Assembly: GCA_009783025.1 (NCBI GenBank)
Contig: WRHY01000005.1
Coordinates: 76,562-140,561 of the forward strand
Reading direction: 5' to 3'
DNA: 64,000 nt
DNA from: Desulfovibrionaceae bacterium
Lineage (GTDB): Bacteria; Desulfobacterota; Desulfovibrionia; Desulfovibrionales; Desulfovibrionaceae
Positions 1 to 8,201 of the stretch are shown here, one piece after another. The notes beneath the pieces are model-generated. The model saw nothing but the letters and a program-made list of their open reading frames with translations. It made no database searches and had not been told where the DNA came from. Position 1 is the stretch's first letter. Each line of letters starts with the position of its first letter. Position numbers and translations under genes: made by a program.

Positions 1-149
1 CGGTTCATGGCTCTGATGCGCGCATCCATGCAGGCCGTGCGCTTCATGTTGTCCCCGATAACGGCCGCCGGAAGACCGGCAAACAAGGCAACCAAAGCCG
101 GATCCGGACGGCGGATGGTTTTTTTAATACGGAATCCGGGGCTGGACAT
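1..149 (-). CDS. RraA-like family protein, N-terminal part only
   Basis: The window edge cuts this gene; only the first 49 codons are present, read leftward from an ATG at 149. The residues around LFAGLPAAVIGDNM fit the N-terminal helix of the RraA-like fold (RraA RNase E regulators, HMG/CHA aldolases and proteins once annotated as demethylmenaquinone methyltransferases). Known members bind a divalent metal and cleave oxaloacetate-type acids or bind RNase E. Which function applies cannot be told because the active-site region lies outside the window. Confidence 0.6.
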   Translation of the reverse strand, partial: MSSPGFRIKKTIRRPDPALVALFAGLPAAVIGDNMKRTACMDARIRAMN

Positions 150-250
150 AGTGGAATATTCCTAACCGGCAATGAACGGCAATGAAATGCGGTCGGAGCC
201 GAAGAGATGCGTGTCGTTACTTGCTCCCTTACCCGCGTAAAGTGGAATTG

Positions 251-841
251 TCAATATAACGGCCTGAATATGCCGCGTATGCATACGCATGGCCTGTCGT
301 TTTCGTTTCCTTCAAGAGCGAGCCGCACCAGCAGGCCCGCTTCCGCTGCGCGATCGAGCAGCGCGTTCAACTCCGTTGCCTTGGCCCGGACGGCTTTTGC
401 CAGTTCCCGCTCGGTAAGCGGCGTGTTTTCCGGTTCGGCAATCTGTTCAGGTTCGCCCGGTTCCCGCGCGGCCGCGCGATCCAGTTCGACCCGCATGGAC
501 GAAGCATCCTTGATGCGCAGATACCCGGTGCTGGAGTGGTATTCTTCCGGCATGTCAGGGAAAAAAGGACTGCCGTGGGGCGTGCTGAAGATGATGCGCG
601 CGCCGTCCATGCCGCGATCCATGAACCATTCGTGGTACTCGGCCGGGATACGCACGGCCAGCACCCCGGCCTCCAGGGGGTGGAAATGGAGGGGAAAAAG
701 CAGATACTCCTTGCCCTGGTGTGATTTTCCGTAAATCTCCAGGCCGGTGGCGTCCGTGCGCAGCACCTCGAAATCCGACCCGCACATGAGACGGAGCGGT
801 TCGGCCTGGCTGTGATGTTCAATATCAATGAGCAGGGTCAT
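251..841 (-). CDS. Conserved hypothetical protein, 196 aa
   Basis: Unrecognised soluble protein. The ATG at 841 is chosen over the one at 859 because AAGGAAG lies 8 bases upstream. The first 120 residues look like a compact mixed fold (LLFPLHFHPLEAGVL, FMDRGMDGARIIFSTPHG) and the last 80 are charged and probably helical. No signal peptide, membrane segment or catalytic motif is evident. It stands alone, transcribed away from the secreted-protein gene at 981, so the 140-bp gap between them should hold divergent promoters. Confidence 0.6.
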   Translation of the reverse strand: MTLLIDIEHHSQAEPLRLMCGSDFEVLRTDATGLEIYGKSHQGKEYLLFPLHFHPLEAGVLAVRIPAEYHEWFMDRGMDGARIIFSTPHGSPFFPDMPEEYHSSTGYLRIKDASSMRVELDRAAAREPGEPEQIAEPENTPLTERELAKAVRAKATELNALLDRAAEAGLLVRLALEGNENDRPCVCIRGIFRPLY

Positions 842-931
842 TATTGCTTCCTTATACAATGCGAATATACTTTCGTTGGCAAAAAATGGGGATTTGTCAA
901 GGGACTATTGCTTCGATCTTTGGATATACCC

Positions 932-960
932 TTGACAGAATCGCACGAAAATCATACTCG
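932..960 (+). promoter_or_regulatory. Possible promoter of the gene at 981
   Basis: A perfect -35 hexamer TTGACA (932-937) is followed by CATACT at 953-958, with a short 15-bp spacer; TACTCG with 17 bp is the alternative. It lies just upstream of the Shine-Dalgarno of the secreted-protein gene. The spacing is imperfect, so this is tentative. Confidence 0.4.
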
Positions 961-980
961 TGAAAGGACGAGGTTTTATC

Positions 981-1451
981 GTGAGAGTCTCTCTTCTGTC
1001 CTTTCCGCTCGGGTTTTCCCTGTTCGCGCTCCTCTGCGGCGCGGCCTGGGGCGTTGAGCCTGTCCAGACCTTTACTGTTCCGGCCGAGGAACAGGGGGGT
1101 TGGGTGCGCGTGTCTCCGGGAGCCCGTCCGGCCTATGTGGGCATTCACGGCGGCACGGCCCCGGTCAGTCTGCGTATTGCTCCCGACGGCTCGGTCATCG
1201 CGGTTACCGGCCACTCCGGCAACGATTTCACGCAGATTCTCCATAACCGGCCCCCGGACGGAGCCGCGCTGCCGGACTTTTCCACCGGCGCTTCCGTTCA
1301 GGCGGCGCTCCTGCCTGTCGGGCTGGACCTTTCCGCCACTGCGCCTCTTGCGCCTGAAGGCAGGCCGGAGATCAAGACCGCCGGGCGCGCCTTCAAGCCT
1401 CTGAAGCTGGGCAGCTACAAGCGGGTGCTGCGCAAGCCGGGTAACGTATAA
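981..1451 (+). CDS. Secreted hypothetical protein, 156 aa
   Basis: Unrecognised exported protein. I prefer the GTG at 981, preceded by AAAGGACGAGG seven bases upstream, over the GTG at 960, which has no ribosome site. Residues 1-23 form a Sec signal peptide with a hydrophobic core (FSLFALLCGAAWG). The mature part is rich in Gly, Pro and Ala and ends in a basic tail (LKLGSYKRVLRKPGNV), like small periplasmic or surface proteins. A palindromic repeat element begins 34 bases after its stop and separates it from the exporter gene. Confidence 0.6.
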   Translation: MRVSLLSFPLGFSLFALLCGAAWGVEPVQTFTVPAEEQGGWVRVSPGARPAYVGIHGGTAPVSLRIAPDGSVIAVTGHSGNDFTQILHNRPPDGAALPDFSTGASVQAALLPVGLDLSATAPLAPEGRPEIKTAGRAFKPLKLGSYKRVLRKPGNV

Positions 1452-1484
1452 GGCATGGGATGCCCGCCTGAAGACCGGCTTTTC

Positions 1485-1611
1485 GGTAGTGGCTCATTTT
1501 GTCGTCAGACGAGGAAGGCGCAGCTTTGGGCGATGGGGCTGGACTCTTCTGGTCCTGCCCCGGAGCACAAAGCAAGCCTGACGATGGATCACGGCAAAAT
1601 GAGCCGCTACC
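1485..1611. repeat. Palindromic mobile element, copy A (short form, 127 bp)
   Basis: Terminal inverted repeats start GGTAGTGGCTCATTTTG at the left and match the reverse complement at the right end with one or two mismatches. The interior is self-complementary in blocks (GCTTTG with CAAAGC, GGGGC with GCCCC), so the element can fold into one long imperfect hairpin. The right end stops 4 bp before the ATG of the exporter gene, displacing any native ribosome site. The frame of that gene stays open through most of the element. Confidence 0.85.
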
Positions 1612-1615
1612 GGCC

Positions 1616-3133
1616 ATGAGCAACGCCCATCCTCCCCTCCAGGGACTCCCCCTGCTGCTGTTGACCGTGGCCCTGCCCCTGGCCACCTTCATGCAGGTTC
1701 TGGACAGCACCATTGCCAACGTGGCCGTGCCCACCCTGGCCGGAAACCTTGGCGCTTCCACCACCCAGGGCACCTGGGTCATTACCTCCTATGCCGTGGC
1801 CAATGCCATTTCCCTGCCCATCACCGGCTGGCTGGCCCGCCGTTTCGGCGAAGTGCGGCTCTTTTTGTGGTCCACCGGGCTTTTTGTCTTTGCTTCGTTT
1901 TTATGCGGCATGGCCCCCAGCCTCACCCTGCTGGTCTTGTTCCGGGTCTTGCAGGGAGCCGTTTCCGGCCCCATGCTGCCGCTGGCCCAAACCCTGCTCC
2001 TGAACAACTATCCTCCGGCCAAACGCAATATGGCCATCGCCTTGTGGTCCATGACCGTGTCCGTGGCTCCCATCTTCGGGCCGGTGCTCGGGGGTTTTAT
2101 CAGCGACAACTACCACTGGGGCTGGATCTTTTTCATCAATGTCCCGGTGGGCGCGCTGGTGGTCGTGTTGGTCTGGCGCTTGCTGCGCGATCGGGAAAGC
2201 GCGCGCAGGCGTCAGCCGCTCAATGTGGTGGGTCTGAGTTTATTGGTTCTGGGCGTCGGCGCGCTGCAAATGATGCTGGACCGGGGCAAGGAACTGGACT
2301 GGTTCAACTCCACCCAGATCATCACGCTGGCCGTTATCGCCCTGGTCGGCCTGACCTTTCTGGTGGCCTGGGAACTGACCGACGCCAACCCGATTATTGA
2401 CCTGCGTCTTTTTGCCTCGCGCAACTTCAGCATCGGGGTGATCTGCATCAGCCTCGGCATGATGCTTTTTATAGGCACCGTGGTGCTTCTGCCCCTGCTC
2501 CTGCAAACGCAGTACGGGTACACGGCCACGCTGGCCGGTCTGGCTGCCGCGCCCATAGGCATTCTGCCGGTGCTCCTGGCCCCGCTCATCGGCAAGCACG
2601 CCTTGCGCCTTATTGACCTGCGCATTCTGATCAGCGCCGGTTTTCTTGTCTTTGCCGCCTGCATGTACACCCGGACCTGGTTTTCCCCGGACATGGACAT
2701 GCGTTTTGTCATGGTTCCGCAGTTCGCCCAGGGGCTGGCCAATGCGCTTTTTTTCACGCCCCTGATCGCTCTGGCCTTTTCTTCCCTGAAGCCGGAACAA
2801 ATGGCTGGCGCGGCCAGTCTGTTCAACTTTGTGCGCACCCTGTTCGGAGCCATTGGCGCGTCCGTGGCCATGACCTTGTGGGAACGGCGCGAGGCCGTGC
2901 ACCACGTCCGTTTGACCGAACATGTGGACCCCTACAGCCCTTTGGCCAGGGAGAGTCTGGAGCTATTGCAACGCCTCGGCATGGACGCCCAGCAGAGTCT
3001 CGGCTATCTGGCCGGGCAGATTACCCGGCAGGGGTTCATCCTTTCGGCCAACGACATTTATTGGCTGTGCGCCATTGCTTTTGCGGGCATGAGCGCGGTG
3101 GTCTGGTTGGCCAGGCCCGTGAAGCGCGGGTAG
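1616..3133 (+). CDS. DHA2-family MFS multidrug exporter (EmrB/QacA type)
   Basis: Inner-membrane proton-driven drug exporter with 14 predicted transmembrane segments. Diagnostic motifs are the N-terminal LATFMQVLDSTIANVAVPT of the DHA2 group, the motif-A-like GWLARRFGEVRLF, and the antiporter motif near GPMLPLAQTLLLNNYPP. At 505 residues it has normal family length. The ATG at 1616 is chosen because the upstream extension is repeat-element sequence, although no Shine-Dalgarno precedes it; initiation inside the element is possible. No adaptor or outer-membrane gene is adjacent, although an RND tripartite system lies downstream on the other strand. Its stop is 3 bp from the convergent regulator's stop. 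Confidence 0.9.
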   Translation: MSNAHPPLQGLPLLLLTVALPLATFMQVLDSTIANVAVPTLAGNLGASTTQGTWVITSYAVANAISLPITGWLARRFGEVRLFLWSTGLFVFASFLCGMAPSLTLLVLFRVLQGAVSGPMLPLAQTLLLNNYPPAKRNMAIALWSMTVSVAPIFGPVLGGFISDNYHWGWIFFINVPVGALVVVLVWRLLRDRESARRRQPLNVVGLSLLVLGVGALQMMLDRGKELDWFNSTQIITLAVIALVGLTFLVAWELTDANPIIDLRLFASRNFSIGVICISLGMMLFIGTVVLLPLLLQTQYGYTATLAGLAAAPIGILPVLLAPLIGKHALRLIDLRILISAGFLVFAACMYTRTWFSPDMDMRFVMVPQFAQGLANALFFTPLIALAFSSLKPEQMAGAASLFNFVRTLFGAIGASVAMTLWERREAVHHVRLTEHVDPYSPLARESLELLQRLGMDAQQSLGYLAGQITRQGFILSANDIYWLCAIAFAGMSAVVWLARPVKRG

Positions 3134-3136
3134 CCT

Positions 3137-3394
3137 TCATCTCCGCAACCGGCAGTCGCCTATTCCTGAACGTATCCAGTCGGGGTTGATGTTCTCTTTT
3201 CTGAGGAGCCGCCAAAGCCAATGGGTGGGAATGGCCTTCCGGCGCTTAACGTCGGACACTGCCGCCGGTTTGACGTCCAGCACCTGGGCCAGTTGAAGGC
3301 AGGTCCTGCATCCGGTGGCCGCGAGAATACGCTCGTATTGCGGGGCAAAGTCAGGCTGCGGCGATATACGGTAAGGGATGGAGCTTTCGCTCAT
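3137..3394 (-). CDS. CI-repressor-like small DNA-binding protein, 85 aa
   Basis: Helix-turn-helix protein of the phage CI repressor N-terminal type (pattern ATGCRTCLQLAQVL, then VSDVKRRKAIPTHWLWRLL). It is closely related in layout to the gene at 13579-13920 in this window: both have an AAGCRT-type first helix, a KR-rich recognition helix and a tryptophan after P. It lacks the C-terminal peptidase/dimerisation domain of full CI, as usual for this small Desulfovibrio-type group. Start ATG 3394. It is convergent with the exporter gene, so it could be a local regulator or a phage relic; the target is unknown. Confidence 0.7.
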   Translation of the reverse strand: MSESSIPYRISPQPDFAPQYERILAATGCRTCLQLAQVLDVKPAAVSDVKRRKAIPTHWLWRLLRKENINPDWIRSGIGDCRLRR

Positions 3395-3408
3395 GGTGTT
3401 CTCCGGCG

Positions 3409-3651
3409 TTAGTGGTCGGCAACTGCCGGGAAGCAACTGCCGGGAGCTGAACACCGCCACAGGACGGCGGGCTTATTTCCTCTGCGCGAGGTGTTGTATT
3501 CACCGCACTCCCGACATCGTAGACGCGGAAAGCCGGTCGCGCTTGCCAAAAGGCAAGCGGCAACCCCGCACGAGTCGGCGGCGGCCCGCCTGTGGATAAA
3601 GGTGTGTTCAGCACCTGGCGGCACTATGCCTGAGAAGCCTTGCGATAGCAA
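3409..3651 (-). CDS. Possible small Cys-rich protein (doubtful)
   Basis: An 80-codon frame just upstream of the CI-like gene. Its middle has a C-x2-C pair and two further cysteines (RLRCRECGEYNTSRRG, WRCSAPGSC), compatible with a zinc ribbon. No good ribosome site is visible, and the frame overlaps a 13-bp direct repeat (GCAACTGCCGGGA at 3419 and 3433) and a hairpin at 3541-3558. It may be a fragment or chance. The whole 3395-3742 gap holds nothing else that I recognise. Confidence 0.25.
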   Translation of the reverse strand: MLSQGFSGIVPPGAEHTFIHRRAAADSCGVAACLLASATGFPRLRCRECGEYNTSRRGNKPAVLWRCSAPGSCFPAVADH

Positions 3652-3706
3652 GAAGCGGGAGTGTCAATACGTCCCCTGCCCGTTTTTCCTTAACGCCCCT
3701 GCGGGG

Positions 3707-3728
3707 GGCCGGACTCATGAGTCCGGCC
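3707..3728. terminator. 22-bp perfect palindrome after the RND locus
   Basis: GGCCGGACTC followed directly by its exact reverse complement (with central ATGAG) lies 15 bp past the stop of the last leftward RND gene. Read leftward it is followed by a second small GC hairpin (CCCCGCAGGGG) and then GGAAAAACGG. It probably ends the efflux operon, but lacks a clean U tract on that strand. Confidence 0.5.
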
Positions 3729-3742
3729 GCGCCGGTAGGCGC

Positions 3743-6700
3743 TTAGAGCGACGTGGGCGGGTTTCGAGGCTTTGCCTCGAAAAATCTGTCCCGCCAAGGA
3801 GCGGAAGCAAGTCGAGAGAAGTACAGGTAGATGACCGGGGTGGTGAACAGGGTCAGGACCTGGCTGAGCAGCAGGCCGCCCACCATGGTGATGCCCAGGG
3901 GATTGCGCAGTTCGGACCCCATGCCCCGGCTGAGCATCAGGGGCAGAGCGCCGAACAGGGCGGCCAGGGTGGTCATGAGAATGGGCCGGAAGCGCAGCAG
4001 ACAGGCCTGGTGAATGGCTTCGGGCGGGTCTTTGCCTTCGTTGCGTTCCGCGTCCAGGGCAAAGTCGATCATCATGATGGCGTTTTTTTTGACAATGCCG
4101 ATGAGCAGTATCAGGCCGATGATGGAGACCACATCCAGGGGGATGGAGCACAGCATCAGGGCCAGCAGTGCGCCCACCCCGGCCGAAGGCAGGGCCGAGA
4201 GAATGGTGATGGGATGGATGTAGCTCTCGTAGAGCACGCCGAGCACGATGTAGACCGTGAACACCGCTGCCAGCAGGAGCCAGGCCGCGCCGCTCAGGGA
4301 GTCCTGAAAGGCCTGGGCCGCGCCCTGGAAGGTCAGGCGCACCGAGGGCGGCAGTTTGATGCCTTCCGCCGTGTTCAGGATGCTTTGCACGGCCTTGCCC
4401 AAAGATGCGCCCTCACGCAGGTTAAAGGAAACGGCCACGGCCGGGAACTGGTTCTGCCGGTTGATGGAAAGCCGGGTAGTGGTTTCCTTGACCCTGGCAA
4501 AGCTGTGCAGAGGCACGATCGTTCCGCCCGCGCCCGGCACATGGATGTTCTCAATGGCCGCCGGTCCCTGGGCAAAGTCCTCGCCCACCTCCAGCACCAC
4601 CCGGTACTGGTTGGCCTGGGTGAAAATAGTGCTGATCTGGCGCTGGCCAAAGGCGTTGTACAGGGCGCTGTCAATGGCGGCCATGCTCACGCCCAGGCGC
4701 GCGGCCGTGTCTTTGTCCACCAGGATGGAGGCTTGCAGGCCCTGGTTCTGCAAGTCCCCGGCCGCGTCGCTGATCAGAGGGTCGGCGTTCATGGCCGCGA
4801 TCAGGCGCGGCGCCCACAGGTCCAGTTCCTCCTGGTGCACGGAATCCATGACCAATTGGTATTGCGAGCGGCTGACCCTATCTTCAATGGTCAGGTCCTG
4901 TACCGGCTGCAAATACAGGGCAATGCCCGGCAGGTCCGCGACTCGCTGCCGCAGGCGGGCCATCACGGCCGGAGCCTTGTCCCGGCCCTGGTCCAGGGGT
5001 TTCAAGTTGATCAGCAGGCGTCCGTTGTTCTGGGTGGTGTTCACGCCGTCAATGCCGATGAACGAGGACAGGCTTTCCACGTCCGGGTCTTGCAGGATGC
5101 GCTCGGCAAGTTCCTGTTGCAGCGTTGCCATGGCCGCAAAGGAGATGCTTTGCGGCGCTTCGCTGAAGCCCTGGATGACCCCGGTATCCTGCACCGGGAT
5201 GAAGCCTTTGGGGATGATCACGTACAGGCCCACGCTGATGCTCAGGGTGATCAGGGTGACGGCCAGGGTCAGGCCCTGGTGCCGGAAAACCCAGCGCAGG
5301 GCGATGTCGTAGCGGTCCAGGGCCGCGTCAAAAACTTTGCCGAGCAGCCGTTCCAGGCGGCCCGGTTTGGCAGCGGATGACGAGCCGCCGCCCCGCAAGA
5401 TATAGGCGCACATCATGGGCGTCAGGGTGAGGGAGATGACGGCGGAGAGCAGAATGGAGATGCTCAGGGTAACGGCGAATTCGCGAAACAGCCTGCCCAC
5501 CACGTCGCGCATGAACAGCAGCGGGATGAGCACGGCCACCAGGGAAAAGGTCAGGCTGATGATGGTAAAGGCGATCTGTTGCGCGCCCTTGAGGGCCGCC
5601 TCTTTGGGATCAAGCCCCATTTCCCGGTAGCGGCTGATGTTTTCAATGACCACAATGGCATCGTCCACCACAAAGCCGGTGGCAATGGCCAGGGCCATGA
5701 GGGTCAGGTTGTTCAGGGAAAACCCGGCCAGGTACATGACCCCGAACGTGCCCACCAGGGACAGGGGCACGGCAACGGCCGGAATGCTGGTGGCCGGGAG
5801 GTTGCGCAAAAAAAGAAAGGTGACCAGGGCCACAAGCACTACGGCCAGCATCAGTTCAAACTCCACATCAGCCACCGAGGCCCGGATGGTGATGGTGCGG
5901 TCCGTGAGCACGCTCACCTCGATGGCGTCAGGCAGGGAGGAACGCAGTTCCGGCAGCAGGCGTTTGACGTTTTCCGCCACTTCCAGCACGTTTGCGCCGG
6001 GCTGGCGCTGGATGTTGACCAGGATGGCCTGATCCCTGCCCGCCCAGGCCTTCAGGCGGACGTTTTCCGGCGCTTCCGCAGCTTCGGCCACATCGCGCAA
6101 ATACACGGGCGCGCCGTTGAAGTACCCGATAATCATGTTCAGGTATTCATCCGCCTGCAAAAGCTGGTCGTTCACCTCAATGGTGGAGGCGCGCATGGGG
6201 CCGTCAAAGCTGCCTTTGGCCTGGTTGACGTTGGCCGAGGCAATGGCCGTGCGCATGTCATCCAGGCTCAGGCCATACGAGGCCAAGGCCGTGGGATTGG
6301 CCCGCACGCGCACGGCCGGACGCTGGCCGCCGCTCAGGCTGACCAGCCCGACCCCGCTGACCTGGGAAACCTTTTGCACCAGGCGCGTGTCCACGTAATC
6401 GGCTATGCGGGCAATGGGCATGGTTTTGGACGTCACGGCCAGGGTCAGCACCGGCGGGTCAGCCGGGTTCACCTTGCTGTACACGGGCGGCGTGGGCAGG
6501 TCCGGAGGCAACAGGCTCCCGGCCGCGTTCACCGCTGCCTGCACTTCCTGCACGGCCACGTCCAGGGGCACGCTCAGGGAAAAACGCAGGGTGATGATGG
6601 AACTTCCGGCCGAACTGACCGAAGACATCTGGGTCAGCCCGGCCATTTGCCCGAACTGGCTCTCCAGGGGGGCGGTAATGGTGTTGGCCGTGACCTGGGG

Positions 6701-6865
6701 GCTGGCGCCGGGATAAAAGGTCTGCACCTGGATGGTCGGATAGTCGATCTCGGGCAGGGCGGAAACAGGCAGGAACCGGTACGCGATGATGCCGGACACC
6801 AGCAGGGCTATGGCCAGCAGGGTGGTGGCAATGGGTTTTTGAATAAAGATGCGCGACGGGTTCAC
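3743..6865 (-). CDS. RND efflux transporter permease (MdtB-like)
   Basis: Inner-membrane proton-driven pump subunit of the HAE1/Mdt group, 1040 aa, the usual length. N-terminus [12 protein letters not shown] then [16 protein letters not shown] is diagnostic. TM4 carries the proton-relay aspartates ([15 protein letters not shown]). The GTG at 6865, 10 bp after the adaptor stop, replaces a longer ATG frame that would overlap the adaptor gene. It is most like MdtB, and the RND domain of the fused gene at 8197 is most like MdtC, suggesting a heteromeric B-C pump. Gene order here is pump C plus outer-membrane factor, adaptor, pump B, rather than the familiar adaptor-B-C order. Confidence 0.9.
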   Translation of the reverse strand: MNPSRIFIQKPIATTLLAIALLVSGIIAYRFLPVSALPEIDYPTIQVQTFYPGASPQVTANTITAPLESQFGQMAGLTQMSSVSSAGSSIITLRFSLSVPLDVAVQEVQAAVNAAGSLLPPDLPTPPVYSKVNPADPPVLTLAVTSKTMPIARIADYVDTRLVQKVSQVSGVGLVSLSGGQRPAVRVRANPTALASYGLSLDDMRTAIASANVNQAKGSFDGPMRASTIEVNDQLLQADEYLNMIIGYFNGAPVYLRDVAEAAEAPENVRLKAWAGRDQAILVNIQRQPGANVLEVAENVKRLLPELRSSLPDAIEVSVLTDRTITIRASVADVEFELMLAVVLVALVTFLFLRNLPATSIPAVAVPLSLVGTFGVMYLAGFSLNNLTLMALAIATGFVVDDAIVVIENISRYREMGLDPKEAALKGAQQIAFTIISLTFSLVAVLIPLLFMRDVVGRLFREFAVTLSISILLSAVISLTLTPMMCAYILRGGGSSSAAKPGRLERLLGKVFDAALDRYDIALRWVFRHQGLTLAVTLITLSISVGLYVIIPKGFIPVQDTGVIQGFSEAPQSISFAAMATLQQELAERILQDPDVESLSSFIGIDGVNTTQNNGRLLINLKPLDQGRDKAPAVMARLRQRVADLPGIALYLQPVQDLTIEDRVSRSQYQLVMDSVHQEELDLWAPRLIAAMNADPLISDAAGDLQNQGLQASILVDKDTAARLGVSMAAIDSALYNAFGQRQISTIFTQANQYRVVLEVGEDFAQGPAAIENIHVPGAGGTIVPLHSFARVKETTTRLSINRQNQFPAVAVSFNLREGASLGKAVQSILNTAEGIKLPPSVRLTFQGAAQAFQDSLSGAAWLLLAAVFTVYIVLGVLYESYIHPITILSALPSAGVGALLALMLCSIPLDVVSIIGLILLIGIVKKNAIMMIDFALDAERNEGKDPPEAIHQACLLRFRPILMTTLAALFGALPLMLSRGMGSELRNPLGITMVGGLLLSQVLTLFTTPVIYLYFSRLASAPWRDRFFEAKPRNPPTSL

Positions 6866-6875
6866 GGCTGCGGCT

Positions 6876-8039
6876 CTATTTCTCTTTGATAACCGTAACC
6901 AGGGCCTTGTCGCCCAGGCGATCAAAGCCGTCGATCACCACGCGCTCGCCGGGGCTCACTCCGTGCGTGGCCACGCTGTGTTCGTCATCGGCCGGGCCGA
7001 GGCTGACCTGGCGCAGGGCAACCCGGTTATCCGCTTCCACCACGTAGACAAAAGGCCCCTGGCGTCCGAGCTGCACGGCCTGGGTGGGAATGATGCACAC
7101 GCCTTTCAATGTATCAACCAGAATTTTGGCGTTCACGAACAGGTTGGGGAAAAGTTTATTGTCCGCATTCGTGAAATCCCCTTTGACCCGTACCGTGCCC
7201 GTGCTGATATTCACCTGGTTGTCCAGGGCCGACAGCGTGCCCGTTGCCAGGAGCGTTTGTTTCACCCGGTCCCAGGCCTCCACCCGCACCGGGTGTCCCG
7301 CTTTCCGCGCTTCCAGCACCTGAGGCAGTTGGGTGTCCGTGACCGTGAACAGCACGTTGATGGGTTGCACCTGGTTGATGATGACCAGGCCGGTGCTGTC
7401 CGTGGTCTGGACGATATTGCCGGGGTCCACGGCGCTCAGGCCCGCCAGGCCGTTCAGAGGAGCGTTTATTTTGGTGAATTCCAGTTGCAAGGCGGCCGCG
7501 TCCAGCAGGCCTTGGTCCATGATGACCGCAGCTTCAAATTCCGCGACCTGGGCCACCGCATTGTCCAGATCCTGCTGCGTGGCCGAATCCTTGGGCCGCA
7601 GACGCCGGATACGGGCCAGGTTTTGCCGGGCATTAAGGAGCGAAGCCTGATCCCGCTGCAACTGCCCCTGGTATTGCTTCACCTGGGCCGCGAAAGGGCG
7701 CGGATCTATTTCCGCCAGCAGGTCCCCGTTCTTGACCATCGCGCCTTCAGTAAAGTGATTGTTCAAGAGCTCGCCGTCCACCCGGCTGCGCACGGTAACG
7801 GTGTTATAGGCGGTAACCGTGCCCAGGCTGGAAAAATACACCGGAAAATCCCCGCGCACCGCCCCCGCCGCATGCACCGGTATGGCCGGGGAGGCCGGTC
7901 CGTGGTTCGCAGGGTGCTCTTTGTTCGCGAACAGCGCGGACCCGGCCAGGTACAGCAGAAACAAAACAGAAGCCATGACAGCCACCCGGAGAACCAGGCG
8001 GCGTCCGGGCAGTTTGGAGGGCGACAAGGGAGTGATCAT
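6876..8039 (-). CDS. Efflux periplasmic adaptor subunit (MdtA-like)
   Basis: Membrane fusion protein linking the RND pumps to the outer-membrane channel. An N-terminal membrane anchor (about residues 19-38) is followed by barrel-sandwich lipoyl halves around a helical hairpin ([20 protein letters not shown] near residues 120-145) and the lipoyl signature [12 protein letters not shown]. Length 387 aa is typical. ATG 8039 has AAGGAACC upstream. It begins 35 bp after palindromic element copy B, which separates it from the upstream pump/outer-membrane gene, and it sits 10 bp before the second RND gene. Confidence 0.9.
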   Translation of the reverse strand: MITPLSPSKLPGRRLVLRVAVMASVLFLLYLAGSALFANKEHPANHGPASPAIPVHAAGAVRGDFPVYFSSLGTVTAYNTVTVRSRVDGELLNNHFTEGAMVKNGDLLAEIDPRPFAAQVKQYQGQLQRDQASLLNARQNLARIRRLRPKDSATQQDLDNAVAQVAEFEAAVIMDQGLLDAAALQLEFTKINAPLNGLAGLSAVDPGNIVQTTDSTGLVIINQVQPINVLFTVTDTQLPQVLEARKAGHPVRVEAWDRVKQTLLATGTLSALDNQVNISTGTVRVKGDFTNADNKLFPNLFVNAKILVDTLKGVCIIPTQAVQLGRQGPFVYVVEADNRVALRQVSLGPADDEHSVATHGVSPGERVVIDGFDRLGDKALVTVIKEK

Positions 8040-8074
8040 AGTGGTTCCTTAATAGTATTGGGGCTCCGCCCTTT

Positions 8075-8201
8075 GGTAGTGCCTCAGTTTGGTGTCAGAC
8101 GAGGAAGGCAAGTTTTTGCGAGGGTGGGCTGGGCTCTTCGGCCCTGCCCCCCGAGCAAAAATGCAGCCTGACGAAGTATCACGCCAAACTGAGGCACTAC
8201 C
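8075..8201. repeat. Palindromic mobile element, copy B (short form, 127 bp)
   Basis: Left repeat GGTAGTGCCTCAGTTTGG and matching right end. The TAG stop of the fused pump/outer-membrane gene (8197-8199) is formed by the element's terminal GGTAGTG, so the reading frame ends in Trp-stop inside the repeat. It lies between two genes of one operon. Confidence 0.85.

Noticed and set aside
1499..1615. N-terminal extension of the exporter gene
   Set aside because: The extension is entirely palindromic-element sequence; family homology starts after the ATG at 1616. Initiation in the element is kept only as a possibility.
3491..8171. Long plus-strand frames (629, 436 and 440 codons) opposite the RND genes
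   Set aside because: They are antisense shadows of GC-rich coding DNA, rich in His, Gln, Gly and Arg, with no domain, while the minus-strand RND and adaptor genes are unmistakable.
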